Of a stretch of DNA of 64,000 nucleotides, positions 1 to 10,965 are shown in pieces. Below the pieces are notes generated by a model. It searched no databases. It saw nothing but the letters and a program-made list of their open reading frames with translations, and was not told the DNA's origin. The stretch comes from Stereum hirsutum FP-91666 SS1 (taxonomy: Eukaryota; Basidiomycota; Agaricomycetes; Russulales; Stereaceae): the NCBI RefSeq assembly GCF_000264905.1, contig NW_006763137.1:8014-72013 (forward strand). The letters run 5' to 3'. The first letter of the stretch is position 1; each line of letters begins with the position of its first letter. A program made the translations under genes and the position numbers.

Positions 1-150
1 CCGTAGTGTGTCGGAGTCAGGGTCAAGGTATTTTTGGAGGACATCCCGTTGAAAAATAAGACGCTGTAGTCGAGCTACAGAGTTCAGAGACAAGAAGGAT
101 GGAGGCAAGATGTCCGAAGTCGTCACGAAAGGAGTTGATTGCCACACGCC

Positions 151-542
151 AGGACCCCTGCGTATGCTAACGGAGGTCCCATCCTGATGCGACGAATTTT
201 GAGCGAAAAATCGCGTTTCGTCCGATCCGTAGTGCGACGAAAACGGCTTTTCGATGCTGATGTTCCATCCCGCTATGCGACGAAAATGTCTCTCGGGGAC
301 GCAAAAAATGGGGTAAAAACTTGGCAAACACGGCCAAAAACATGATTTGGGGAAATTTTTTGACGACCAGGGTTTGGGAAGGCCTTATGCGGAGCGATGT
401 TCCATCCGACGTGCGACGGAAATGGCCAAAAATCCGATGTCCCATCCCTGATGCGACGAAAACACCCCCAAAATCGTGCGACGAAAACGACCGATTTTGG
501 GGGTTTTCGGATGGGACCTCTGTCAGCATACGCAGGGGTCCT
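151..542. mobile_element. Non-autonomous DNA transposon (MITE), hAT-like by target-site length
   Basis: The left end (151-184) and the reverse complement of the right end (509-542) agree at 32 of 34 positions, starting AGGACCCCTGCGTATGCT. Immediately outside both ends lies the same 8-bp word CACACGCC (143-150 and 543-550), a perfect target-site duplication. The 392-bp interior has no convincing coding sequence. It carries at least four related subterminal or internal blocks of the form (A)TGCGACGAAAA, several preceded by TTCCATCC or TCCCATCC, in both halves. An 8-bp duplication is typical of hAT and some other superfamilies, so the superfamily is inferred from length only. No transposase is present here; movement would depend on one elsewhere in the genome. 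Confidence 0.85.
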
Positions 543-690
543 CACACGCCACATCTCTGCCAGGTGCGATAAGATTAGATCGCCAACCGATAGCGTAATC
601 CTGCGTTGGTATTTTTCTTGACCTCCCACACCGTTCATTACTCTACCTCTTATACTCGTATACACTCTCCTAAACAATAACTCCTGGTCA

Positions 691-2400
691 TCATACTCTA
701 CCAGACAAAGCTTGAACGGATTTAACACAAAAGCGAATGATGACGACGCACCCATCGAACCGCCACCTCACGTCCTCTCGCTGAACAGCCCACAACGTCG
801 AGCAAGCCGCCAGTTTCGCTCGAAGGCAAGAACCTAGAACATCACTAGAAGAACTGGAGAATACGAGTGTAGCGGCCGTACAATCAGCCCTTGATAGACT
901 TTTATTACCGTTCACGGTCCGTTTCGCCACATTTTGCCTCTCTCCATAGCTAAGGCTGTACAAATGTGAATGGCTTACGTTGGAGGAAGTGAGCTCTCTA
1001 GCCTCAATACCCCACCATTTCCACGATTTGGACCTCTTGCGATCCTACCCGGCATCCGCCCGGCCACAACCTCCATCTCCGCCTTCCCTCTACACCCTCC
1101 GCCCCATATCCATACTCACCTCGCAAAAGTCTCACGATTGGTTCGTTTTCACTGATGAGTCGGTAGTGCATAGCCAAGAGTCGGATTTGAAGGAACACTG
1201 AAGGGAGTCGAGTATTGGTTCAAGGGTGTTTGCGAGGAGTCGGTTGGGAGGATAGAGGAGGCGCAGAAGTTGAAGGACGTTGAAGGGGTTGTGGAGTATC
1301 GAGGAACATAGGAGTTTGCAGGAGGAGAGGGTGAGTCGCTGGTCGTTTCGAGGGTATTCGGACGTGGATGGCTGACGCTTTTCATTACTAGAGCTGCAGA
1401 ACGCGACTGAGCAGAAGATGGGTTATTTCCATGAATTTGAGCACGCACCGTGGAGGCTTAAATAACCATCCAGGCGATTCGCTCGTCCTCCACGCATGCA
1501 TCGACTTTCTTAAGGCTCGCGTCCGCCCGTCTCCCTTCTTCTCCTCACTCTTCTCTGCCCTCAATTTGTCTTAACCTCCATCCGAATGTAGTGCCACTTC
1601 CGTTGCATTTGTGCGAAGCAGAAATCTACTTGTTCCGTTCCTAACAACGTATGACCCACGCCATGACGCTCGTCAATATGTTATTTGTTGAACATTTGCG
1701 TGCGCTCACGTAGGATATCACACGGCGACTCTCGGAGAAGGTACGCCCTCTTAACATACCATGTCTATCGTACGCGTGTCGTATTACTTTACGCCCCACT
1801 ACCCTCTGTCCACTCCCTCGCATTCCCTCCCACTTTATTATATCAATCATTGGCAATATTTATGTCCATAATCATGACACAGGACGTCTCCTCGATAGCA
1901 CAGCATCACCTCCTCAACACTCGCTTCCAGTTCGCATCGCATCAGCTGGCTCCGCTTCTCTCCGAACTCGAGCAACGAGCAGCGTCCCACCCTGATCCCC
2001 CTGCTTCATGATCACAGGTACGTCTATGTATTCGTCATTTTTACCCTTTCAATGAAGCAAAGGTTTACCGCCATTATTCGTCTCCATTGGATGTCATATT
2101 TTGTTCGTTGGTTTAGAGTTAGCGTTGACGCGTGCTCCAGGAGTGTCACACGGCGTGGTTTGCGCCGAGGAAAAGGATCGTGGTGAGACGGTTGGTGGAG
2201 GACGTGAAAGGATTGGAGGTAGGGCGGGGGAGGTCATCGAGGCAGTACGTCTGTCCCTTTTTACTTTTTATCATCATCGTCATCGGTGCTATACTGCATT
2301 CTTCGCAATAATCTTCGTGACTCTACGCCTTGCCACTTCATCTACCATTTCAATTTCTTTTCGAGGTCGATTTGGCTGATTTTGCGTTGACTTTTGAAGG
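691..2400 (+). pseudogene. Decayed coding tract, possible RINT1/TIP20-like relic
   Basis: Short protein-like stretches appear on the plus strand in changing frames, interrupted by stops: around 853-940 (ELENTSVAAVQSALDRLLLP), 980-1198 (containing DWFVFTDESVVHSQESDLKE), 1209-1310 (EYWFKGVCEESVGRIEEAQK) and 1880-2000 (LAPLLSELEQRAAS). I could not join them into one open transcript with credible splice sites. The LLLP and DESVV-type segments faintly recall the RINT1/TIP20 tethering family, but this is a weak memory-based resemblance. A real gene with unusual introns is the alternative. Confidence 0.25.
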
Positions 2401-2495
2401 CATATACCCGTCTCTCTGCGTTTGGAATGATTCTCGGGAATGTAAATCAACTTAGGCACGTCCGTCTCTGAATAAAACAACGAAGGCACGAAGGA

Positions 2496-2530
2496 ATCGA
2501 TGGCTGGCTGGATGGATGGATGGATGGACG
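2496..2530. repeat. GGAT microsatellite
   Basis: A short run of GGCT and GGAT tetramers (ctggctggatggatggatggatgga). It contributes a Trp/Met-rich reading frame that has no sign of being a gene. Confidence 0.7.
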
Positions 2531-2733
2531 ACGGCAGACGATGCCGGGATGTAGCTATCCGAAGCAGCTCTGCGCGGATGAGTGGGAGCTCTATCGGTGC
2601 GTTTTCGATTCCCGTGAAGACATATTTTCGTTCTTCACTCCCTTGTCGTCTTTGTGACGTATTAACGTTCTCTTATTACTAACTACTTTCCTTCAGTTTC
2701 TCTCTCGTTCTTTCCCTGATCCTTAAAAAATAA

Positions 2734-3303
2734 TTGCGACGCGCCTCTGTCGTATCACCGACAGACTCCCAAACCTTACTATCGCGTCTACCGACTTCCT
2801 ACGCCCAATCGACCACACGCCCAACGCACTCGACCGGCCACCGACGCACGAAACTCACTCGTCCACTCGCTCCCCCCCAACTATCACCCTTCAAAGCGAC
2901 GCTCACACAACAGCCAAACACTGGACGAAACACACAGGAACGTTTACCTCAAATCCTTCTGCGACTACCTCGACTCTGCGATTACCTCTACACCGAGGTT
3001 CCCGGATCATACACGAACAAAGGCTCAGTGTGCGCTGTGAGGTATGAATCGTCTTACGTGTTTGAGTTATACCACTATCTCTTCACATTAAATCCTATCG
3101 AACAATGTCTCACGATGATGTGGCCCGACTCACGATACAATCCGTGTCTTGAACACACGATAGATAAGGAGAAACCGGCTCTTCTCCGTGATGATGATCT
3201 TTCTCCTGCTCATCGGAATGAATTCTGGAGATCCGAGGAAACGAAATCCGCAGATCGTCAACCCGTGCGGATGGCTACACGGATGTTTGTCCATGGCCAC
3301 TGA
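2734..3303 (+). other. Open frame of 190 codons, no recognised function
   Basis: A frame without stops runs through this stretch but opens at a TTG, not an ATG, and the first ATG lies late in it. Composition is rich in Ser, Thr, Arg and Pro at the start and then mixed. A second frame near 2938-3040 also reads plausibly as protein. Nothing is recognisable, so this is more likely part of the decayed tract to its left than an intact gene. Confidence 0.15.
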
Positions 3304-3975
3304 CAATACAACAGACTCAAGAGTACTAGCGCCATTATGACGATACTTGACACTGATACTCTCCCTCTACGACTTGATAGCCCTCACTACCGTCGAAAAC
3401 CCTCCCTACGAATAAAAACCGCCACATTCAGCGAGCAAACAGGGCCGACATAGTTTTGAGGCTTTCGGAAGTGAGCCGGGGAGTTCCGCGCCTCTCATTT
3501 CCAAACCAGTCACGTTCCTTGTCCAGCCCCGAGTTGACAGTTCGGCATTCTATCGTCTGTGCCATCCGAAAGGATCTCTCTCGAACTCGAACTTCAGCTC
3601 ATGTTATCACTGTACGTCCGTCGAAACTCCCGTGTTCTGCGGCTGCAGTGTATGCATGGCGTCTGGAACTTGGTGACGAATAAATATAGTAACCTAGCTC
3701 TCTGAGAGTCTTATCAGTGAAGTGAGAATGATGTACGCAGATTTGTGCTGCTTTGACCGAGCTCCAAAGACCTCCGCGCGCCGTGGTACAAACTTGGCCT
3801 GTACCCGATAATGAACGTGTCAGCTGCCCCTGAGCTACCGATAACGCGTCTCAACATAGTCCAGATTGGTACGCGAGTAGTATAATTATCGCGGGGGGCC
3901 GTCAAGGAGCTCGAGCCTTGCTTCACACTACCGCGCTCCTCGACCATCTCCTCCCGAAAGCGACGACGACCGATA

Positions 3976-5377
3976 ATGGCCACAGTGACAGAGACGGAGG
4001 AGGTAAGTCCCTATTCACACGTCTAGCAGTCGGTTTGGCTCGCCCTTAGCTCATTCCTCTCCAATTCTCAAGTTCGTCACCTTCTTTGAAGGAGATAAGC
4101 CCGGAACACGCAAAGTCCTTCGTGGTACCGAAGCGAAGACATTCACCTCGATTCCTGTCATCGACTTCACGAACATCGACTCTCCCTCACTCCAGGTGCG
4201 GCAAGCGCTTGCTAAGGAACTGTACGACGCCTGCAGCAACGTCGGGTTCTTCTACGCCAAGGGTCATGGAGTGCCGGAGGAGCTGGTCGCCGAGACGTTT
4301 GACTATATCAAGAGATTTTTTGCGTTGAGTGATGAGGTGAAGATGAGTGCACATTTGCAGAAGAATCCCGGGCTAAAGTGAGCTCCGTATTTGCTTGGGG
4401 AAAAGGGATGGTTATTGGTTGAAAGTACTAACGGACGGTGTAGAGGTTACGAACCGATGTTCGAGACGAAGCTGGATCCCAAATCTGCAGGCGGTGCGCA
4501 TACCTCCCATTTTCACTCGCCCTCCGTCTGATCGTATCCAATAAAGACACGAAAGAGGCATTCGCTATGGGTGATGATCCCCTCGAACCCGAACAGAACT
4601 TTCCCTCCCATCTCCCTCTCCCGCAAGGGATCATACCGCAAAACATCTGGCCCAAGGACGAGCTGTGGTTCCGCGAGTCTATATACCGATACTATCACGC
4701 AGTCTTTCCCTTCGCCAAGAAACTCGTTCGGTTATTTGCACTGGCTCTGGCACAGGAAAGCGAAAATGTGTTCGACGACCTCTTCCAGTTCCCAATCACG
4801 AGCGTTCGTGCTTTGCACTACCCGCCAAACGCCGATGTCAAGGACATAGATTATGTTGGGCTCGGCGCACATGCTGACTATTCTTGTACGTTCCTATGTT
4901 CTACATTGTCGAATTAGCGCTTTAGGTGTGATATTTCATGTACGCTCATCACTCGCTTTATATATAGGGATTACTCTGATCAGGCAAGACGGCGTCCCGG
5001 GACTCGAAGTCCTGAACGCCAACGCACAATGGATTCCCGCCACTCCGATCCCTCACGCCTTCATCTGCAACGTTGGTCAATTCCTCCAGCGTCACACCAA
5101 CGGCATCTTCCCAGCCACAGTCCACCGCGTGCGTAACATGACGGGTGAAGAGAGATACTCCGCCGCGTTTTTCTTGACTCCCGACCCCGGTGCGTCGCTC
5201 GCGCCGTTGAAGAGCTGTATCAAGGAGGAGGGGCAGAAATATGAGGCGATTCCGAATGTCGGGGATCATTTCATTAGGAGGCTGTTGAGGGCGAGGTATC
5301 AACATCCGGTTTCCGTGAAGTACAGAGATACGCCGGAGGAGGAGCTGTTTTATAACGATGTATTAATCGGGAAGTAG
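3976..5377 (+). CDS. 2-oxoglutarate/Fe(II)-dependent dioxygenase (isopenicillin N synthase-like)
   Basis: Five exons: 3976-4002, 4073-4377, 4444-4493, 4547-4885 and 4968-5377, giving 376 aa. All junctions are GT..AG and keep frame. The N-terminal non-haem dioxygenase region starts at IPVIDF (about residue 40) and includes ELYDACSNVGFFYAKGHGVP. The C-terminal double-stranded beta helix has the iron triad: the H and D of GLGAHADYSWITL, then the H of ATVHRV. The 2-oxoglutarate arginine is in RYSAAFFL. The length is normal for fungal members. The enzyme should couple decarboxylation of 2-oxoglutarate to oxidation of a small molecule, probably in the cytosol. The substrate cannot be read from sequence, and the neighbours are not a recognisable biosynthetic cluster. 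The first exon is only nine codons; I chose this start because the donor gtaagt and the acceptor at 4072 fuse it in frame. Confidence 0.9.
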
Positions 5378-6369
5378 ATAGTTCGCGTGTGGACGAGTTA
5401 TGTGTAGGAATTGAAACGGAACCCTGATTGAATCTCAATCCGTCTACTCGTGTCACGAAACCACTTAGATGTCGGCACTTGAACCTTGATTCGTTGAGCT
5501 TCCTTCGCCAGTGAGAAGAGCTTCAGACGTGCAGTATGAATGCCTGGCAGGCTCGGTGTAAAAGTCTCTGTGTATCGTCGACATTTCACTCCGATTATGA
5601 GTTTCCTGGCGGTCAAACATCAAAAGCTATATCACATAAGCATCCATGTATCAACCAGAGACTGTGATAGAACATACCTAGATGAAACCATATTATCTGA
5701 AGGGAACTACTCGGTGGTTGAGCTCACGCGGGGAATTTCCACTGAAAATTGAAGAGCCCTGACCCTCGATCATTCGAGACAGAATGCCAATAAGCATGCA
5801 TATTCTTCTTCTATAATCGCATGTGTATTCGTAGCAAAAACGACGAACAAGACCGACAAGGGATGCACTTGACGCCAAGCGAGAACTGTAACAGAAGGAG
5901 CTGTAGTTCCATTCTACGGACACCTCCTTCTAATCTTCGTCACTCAACGCACAAAGGCCTGCACTCACGTTCACATCCTATGCACACTGTCACCCTTACT
6001 GCCCCGCCCTCCCAACCCAAGCTCAAGATCGCTCGCAGCCAGGGGCCCTATATTTGTCCACATCCGTTTCAAACTTCGATGTGATGTGTTCAGCGACTCG
6101 AAACCCGTACCTCCAAATGATCATACGGCACATGTAGACGCAATCACCGCTCTTAATGTCTCCGACAACTTGTATAAGACCTATACTCTACATCTATTCT
6201 TCATTTCGACAGGTCAGTAAAACATCGGGTGAGGTAGGAATAGATGCGAGAAAGCTCCTTGGGTTGCCCAAGCAGCGTAGATAACCTTTGTGCCTATCAC
6301 TCACCGATCCCCATATTAATGTTGACCTCGTCAGTCGCATCCACTACGCGACAATCAGCCACACTTAGA
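5378..6369. other. Intergenic, no gene seen
   Basis: Between the oxygenase stop and the end of the minus-strand membrane gene I see only short open frames without protein-like character or paired splice sites. Confidence 0.5.
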
Positions 6370-7936
6370 TCATGGCTGTACATCCCTTCCTACATCATTG
6401 CTTGTTGACAGCCGTCCTTCAGAGTCACCGTCCACATTTCGGGACGCAAACTCTATCCCTCCGAGAGTGATCACTTGTGCGCTGTGGATTGTAGCGGCCT
6501 CTCGAAGATGAATTATGACCCGTGTAGCCAGCATGGTATGCAGCATGCCTTGCGGACTGTAGACCGAAAAAACAAAAATCAGATCATGAGCGTTTGTGAA
6601 CGAGAGAAGAGCAAGGCAGCGAATACGACGGACACGAGGAGGACATGCGATATTCCAGGCTAAGAAGAAATGAGCGCGTTGGCTACGGGACGATAAGATC
6701 AAAGTAGGTACATACGGGTGCACTCAATACAGTCACAACATTAACTATCGAGGTTGCTGCGGTATTATTAGCCGCACAACGCAGTTCGTGCCGGTAGGGC
6801 TGTCTTGGTACTCACATATCGAGTATATATAGTATAAAATCCCTACACTGCGGTCAACCATCCGCACAATAATTAGTAAAGGGCGAGGCACGCACCATCC
6901 CGGTATAAGACTCGAATCAGGTGGCTCTTCAAGAGTACGACTAGGGTACAAATGCGTTTGAGACTAAAATTCAGGTCAATGCATCATGAGTGTCACCACT
7001 AACATCTCCATGGTGCCTTGATAAGCGTAAGAACAAGAACAACTGTGCAGTGTGCAAGTACCATCAGTCAACCTGTAGTTCCAGAAATACAACGAAGACG
7101 GACCTGTCTCCAAGATGGCCACACAGGCATAAGTAATAGATATGGTACCCCCGCCGCCAGACTGAATGCAACGAGAAAATGCAGCGGGATTATCGGGATT
7201 CGGTAGAGTAACTGAACAACAAAAGCACGTATCATTTCCGGGGAAGGGGTAGTATCGTATAGAGCTAATTCACTCACCTTGTACTGATGCCTCAAATTTA
7301 GTCGCATACGTGGCGACAACGGCCAACAGTACGGTCACCAAGGCGGCGAGGCCCATTGCGATTCTCTTGTTCCTTTCCCATAAGGCCCACGTTCTGAACA
7401 CAAGGATGACTGGTTGAAACGATCGTCAGAAGGTAGTCTGAGCGGTATAGTGGTAATCATACATTCTGCCGCCGTGACACATACGAATTGACCTCCTAGA
7501 ATTAGTTTTTAGCGATCCACAGCATACTTAGGATAGACACCATAGGTACCGACCGTCGATGGCGCGGCTCAGAGCAACACACGTGGAATCAGACGGATGG
7601 GCGTACCCATACACTGAGCAGATTCGGATCAGTGGCTCGAGTTAAACATGAGTGAACTGAGATAATTGGAAAGAACTCACTGATCAAAATGAGCACACCT
7701 TCGCAAAGCGCACCATAACGAGATATGACAAAGAACACATTCACGATACTCCATCCGGACGACCAAACAAATCGAATTTCGCCTGGAAAGGTCGAGAAGT
7801 AGTCGTAGAACTATATCGCTCATATTTTCAGTGACATTGTCTGGATTCGAATCAATCGAGGACTGGACGGGACTCACAACGAGTGCAATGGAGCACACTA
7901 TATATAATTTCAGTGAATTACGGCTGAAATCCACGA
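6370..7936 (-). CDS. DUF6533-type multi-pass membrane protein
   Basis: Read on the minus strand. Clear exons are about 7936-7878, 7810-7681, 7613-7554, 7495-7463 and 7409-7278, which join in phase. Further exons follow, including one with TLPNPDNPAAFSRC, one ending LIRVLYRDG, one with ILYYIYSI and one with TSIVNVVTVLSAP. The last exon includes MLHTMLATRVIIHLREAA and ends at 6370. Family hallmarks are YDYFSTFPGEIRFVW followed by a helix (SIVNVFFVISRYGALCEGVL), ILVFRTWALWERNKRIAMGL with the next helix, and LYRDG. This layout is common in basidiomycete seven-helix DUF6533 proteins of unknown function, often discussed as receptor-like. The N-terminal exon and one internal junction near 7130 could not be settled, so the protein length is open. 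Confidence 0.75.
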
Positions 7937-8159
7937 GGACTATTTACCGTCGACATACTTTTAAACGAAAGATGACAAAGACAGACAATGCATGAGGCTA
8001 GCGTTTGGATGACGACGACCAGCACGAAACACTTACTGCAACAATCTGAATCTGCTGCAAGCTGTATGCTTGTGCACTGTGGTCTGCGAAAGACATGAGA
8101 TGGGCGGCGAGGTGGTCGGCACCTTTGTTCGGTCGCTTCATAAAGGAATGCATCTCTAG

Positions 8160-8600
8160 ATGTCATCACAGCTCTCATCACAATAGAGCGTCAGAACATC
8201 GGTTTTCTCGGATCTTACGGACCAAGGAGAAAGTATGATATCTTGAGCGCTGTATATTCCCCATGGAACAACGGCAAACGATATGATAAAGACAATTGCA
8301 GAAGTGATCAAACCCAGGACCACTCCTCTCAAGTCACTATTGAGCAGAATTGACGGTCAAAATGCTCCTAGCTCAGGTCTGGATACATCTCCGCAGTATT
8401 TTGGGCACGAAATCAGTCACTGTGAGCGCTGAGGCTCTCCGCATCTCTTGGAACCAGCGACTCATCTCAGTGATCGAGAAGATGCAAACAATGATCACAG
8501 CCTCTCTCGTACATAGGAACCACTGGTAACGGTTCCGACTGGTATGAGGAGTCCGATTATCGCGGTGACGAGTCAAGGAAGGAGAAATAATAGCGTATAT
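8160..8600 (-). pseudogene. Second DUF6533-like membrane gene, partial or damaged
   Basis: Directly upstream of the previous gene on the same strand. Reverse-strand frames give RYQWFLCTREAVIIVCIFSI, then MRRASALT, then a hydrophobic stretch VVLGLITSAIVFIISFAVVP followed by WGIYSAQDIILSPW. The order and spacing mimic the middle part of DUF6533 proteins (helix, MRxYALY-like motif, helix). I found neither the N-terminal signature nor a clean set of junctions, so this is either a decayed tandem copy or a gene with exons I could not place. Confidence 0.35.
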
Positions 8601-8699
8601 TCGGCTTGGGTAGCCCGAGCACGATTACAAGCATGAAACAAACCCTCCATCTACGATGATTGGGATGTTTATAGACATCAACCGGAGGAATGGAATCAG

Positions 8700-9812
8700 T
8701 GATCTATCTCATGTTTGTTCTTCAGTTCATGATCAGATGAGGAGCAACCCTTTCTGAGCGTCACGTCTGAAGAGGAGGCAGATAGTACTGTGGCTTAACA
8801 CATAACAAACAGAACCCGCAGGCAAGGTGTCTGAGTAAGTACTGCGAACCGCGGTGATGTTTTGGTTCGATAGCGGAGCTCGAACGTCGCCACAGAACCA
8901 ACAACGCCACGACGTCGACGGCCGCGTGGAGATCAGCCGCTGAATGTTGCCGTTGCTGCGTTCGCGTTGGGTCACGTTCGAACGGACGGGACAGGGAACG
9001 GAGGAGACGAGAGTCATTGGTGCTGATTGGACGTGGTGAGGACGAATCAGAAAGCAATAAAGAGCACAGCGAGAACATGCAGGCCTGGATGCCGACCGTG
9101 TGGTCGTTGAAAGCTGGCAATTAGGAGCCAATACAGTATCACAGCAGTTGGGTGGCGTCGTTGTACCCCAGTTCTGTGCGGGACTAGAAGGAGACAGACA
9201 TAGAACTCGCAAGTTCGCAGCAAGTAGCCACAGACGAAGGCAAGAGCCAAGGCTGGCGTTCGAGCACACATTCCGTCTCCCGAGAACACGGATATTTTTC
9301 ATTATCGTAGAACGGAAGAGAAGACGGTTGGGCCGAGGAGATAGATCCAGTGTGCGCAAGATCTGGTGGCGAAGAGGCCCGCATGGGCCACGTGGGGCTG
9401 GTTGGTTTCAAAGCGTAACAATTAGTGGGCGAGAAGCGTTCAGAACGGTGGCATGCCGTTAGCAATGGAGCTGCTGCCGGAGAAGACTGCGAATGAGCGG
9501 TTGTCGAGGACGTTGTCGACGACGAGGAGGACGAGAGAGAGCAGGGCGGGGACCTGAAGAGGAGGCGGAGCCCGACGGAAACCGACGCGGGGTCTGCCGC
9601 AGGGCGGGGACCAGAGTGAAAGCCGCAGGGAGCGAGGACGGCGATTGGCTGTGCGGAGCTGGACGAGTCGCTCGACGGTCGTCGCCTCTCTCGCTCTCCC
9701 ACCACCGTCCCGCCCAGCGCTCCCCAACTCCCATCCCCATACGCACATCCTTCGTCCCCTCGACAATATTCTTCTTTACGACCTCCAGCGTTGCGCAACC
9801 TCACGAGCAAGA
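8700..9812. other. Intergenic, GC-rich, no gene assigned
   Basis: Long overlapping open frames on both strands between 9050 and 9800 come from GC-rich, Arg/Ser/Pro-coding sequence and do not look like proteins. The right part is probably promoter and leader of the small gene at 9813. Confidence 0.4.
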
Positions 9813-10146
9813 ATGCCTTCCATCAACATCAAGTCCTTGTCGTCTTCATCAACAGCCTCTCCTTCTACCTCGTTGGCTCCAAAACAACACAATTCGTTGC
9901 GACATCGCGCGTCGAAGTTATTCAACGAGATCATTCTGTCAAATTCGCGAAGGGTACCTAGGTCTGTTTCTTCTCCCTATCTGTCACTTTCAGCCGGCAG
10001 TGTTTGCGAAAGAGGGTCTTGTCGTCTTGCCTGGGAGGTTGGGCGTCAGAGCGTCGAGTTTTGGGCGCCGGAATCATGAAGACATGGCAGGAGATATATA
10101 TGCGTCTACTTTCTCGAGCATGGGCGACGTCGAGTGGTCATACTAG
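9813..10146 (+). CDS. Small basic hypothetical protein (97 aa)
   Basis: Two exons, 9813-9953 and 9994-10146, joined by a 40-nt intron (gtacct...tttcag) between whole codons. The first exon starts MPSINIKSL and is Ser-rich, then basic (LRHRASKLFNEIILSNSRR). The second reads PAVFAKEGLVVLPGRLGVRA and ends GDVEWSY. No domain is recognised. Support is the matching frame across a credible short intron and protein-like sequence on both sides. The weak points are the unusually short intron and the lack of any family. Confidence 0.4.
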
Positions 10147-10965
10147 CTCTACGCCTTGACTGCTAACCGTCATGCGAGGTATGGTCACCTCGGTCCGGGC
10201 CAACGTTAGCCGGCTACCTCTTTCCTTGCGACCTACATTAACGCACTGAGCAGTATGGCTGCCACATCGTCAGTGGAGGTCGCAGGTGGAACTGTTCGAT
10301 GTGCAGTCATCCTCGTCCTAACGGCGACCGATATCGCCACCCAAACGTCGCTCGTTGATCGCGTCCTAATTTTGGCATCAAGGACGACTTGCAATCATCG
10401 GACAGTCTGTCATAACCTGACATGTCGTTGCTCTCGACGTGTAATAAACACAGATACTGCGGTATTCACACTTCGCCTTCTTAGTACGCGTCTTCCGAGT
10501 GGCTCTTTCGCCGGAGAGGACGGTCTCACAGCATCTATTTTATCGTTCTTTCGCGCTCGTCGCACGGGTCCTTCTTCACCTCGCACTTCCCTTCGCGCCA
10601 GATTTCGCGCCTTTTGTCGAGAACGCTCCCCACGCCCACTGCCTCCTCGTTCACATGACTTTGAGTTAAACTATCAGGCTATCTCTGTCGTTTTTATCCC
10701 GATGCGTTGTGCACACTGCGAGACTGGTGTTCATAAGGGCTCCAGAGTCGACTGGACCTTGCTCCATTGAGGTCCGGGTAACGTACAACTCCCTTCGAAA
10801 CTCGTTCAGCGAGCACAAAGAAACACTTTTGTTTCGGCGCATGCGGCGTTTGTGGGATATGGTCATTCACGATTCCCGTAGTTTGTTCTCTGTTCGGCCC
10901 AACACGGCGACGGGCCAGTGTTATGGATCCAGCCTGTGCACCGTGTCGCCTCTTGATCCTAACAT

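Noticed and set aside
167..755. Open frames of 80-160 codons on both strands inside the first 750 bp
   Set aside because: They follow the repeat blocks of the MITE and have no protein-like character or splice context.
9184..9810. A 208-codon minus-strand frame and several overlaps
   Set aside because: GC-rich composition artefact; Ser/Arg/Pro-biased in every frame, no motif, lies in the promoter area of the gene at 9813.
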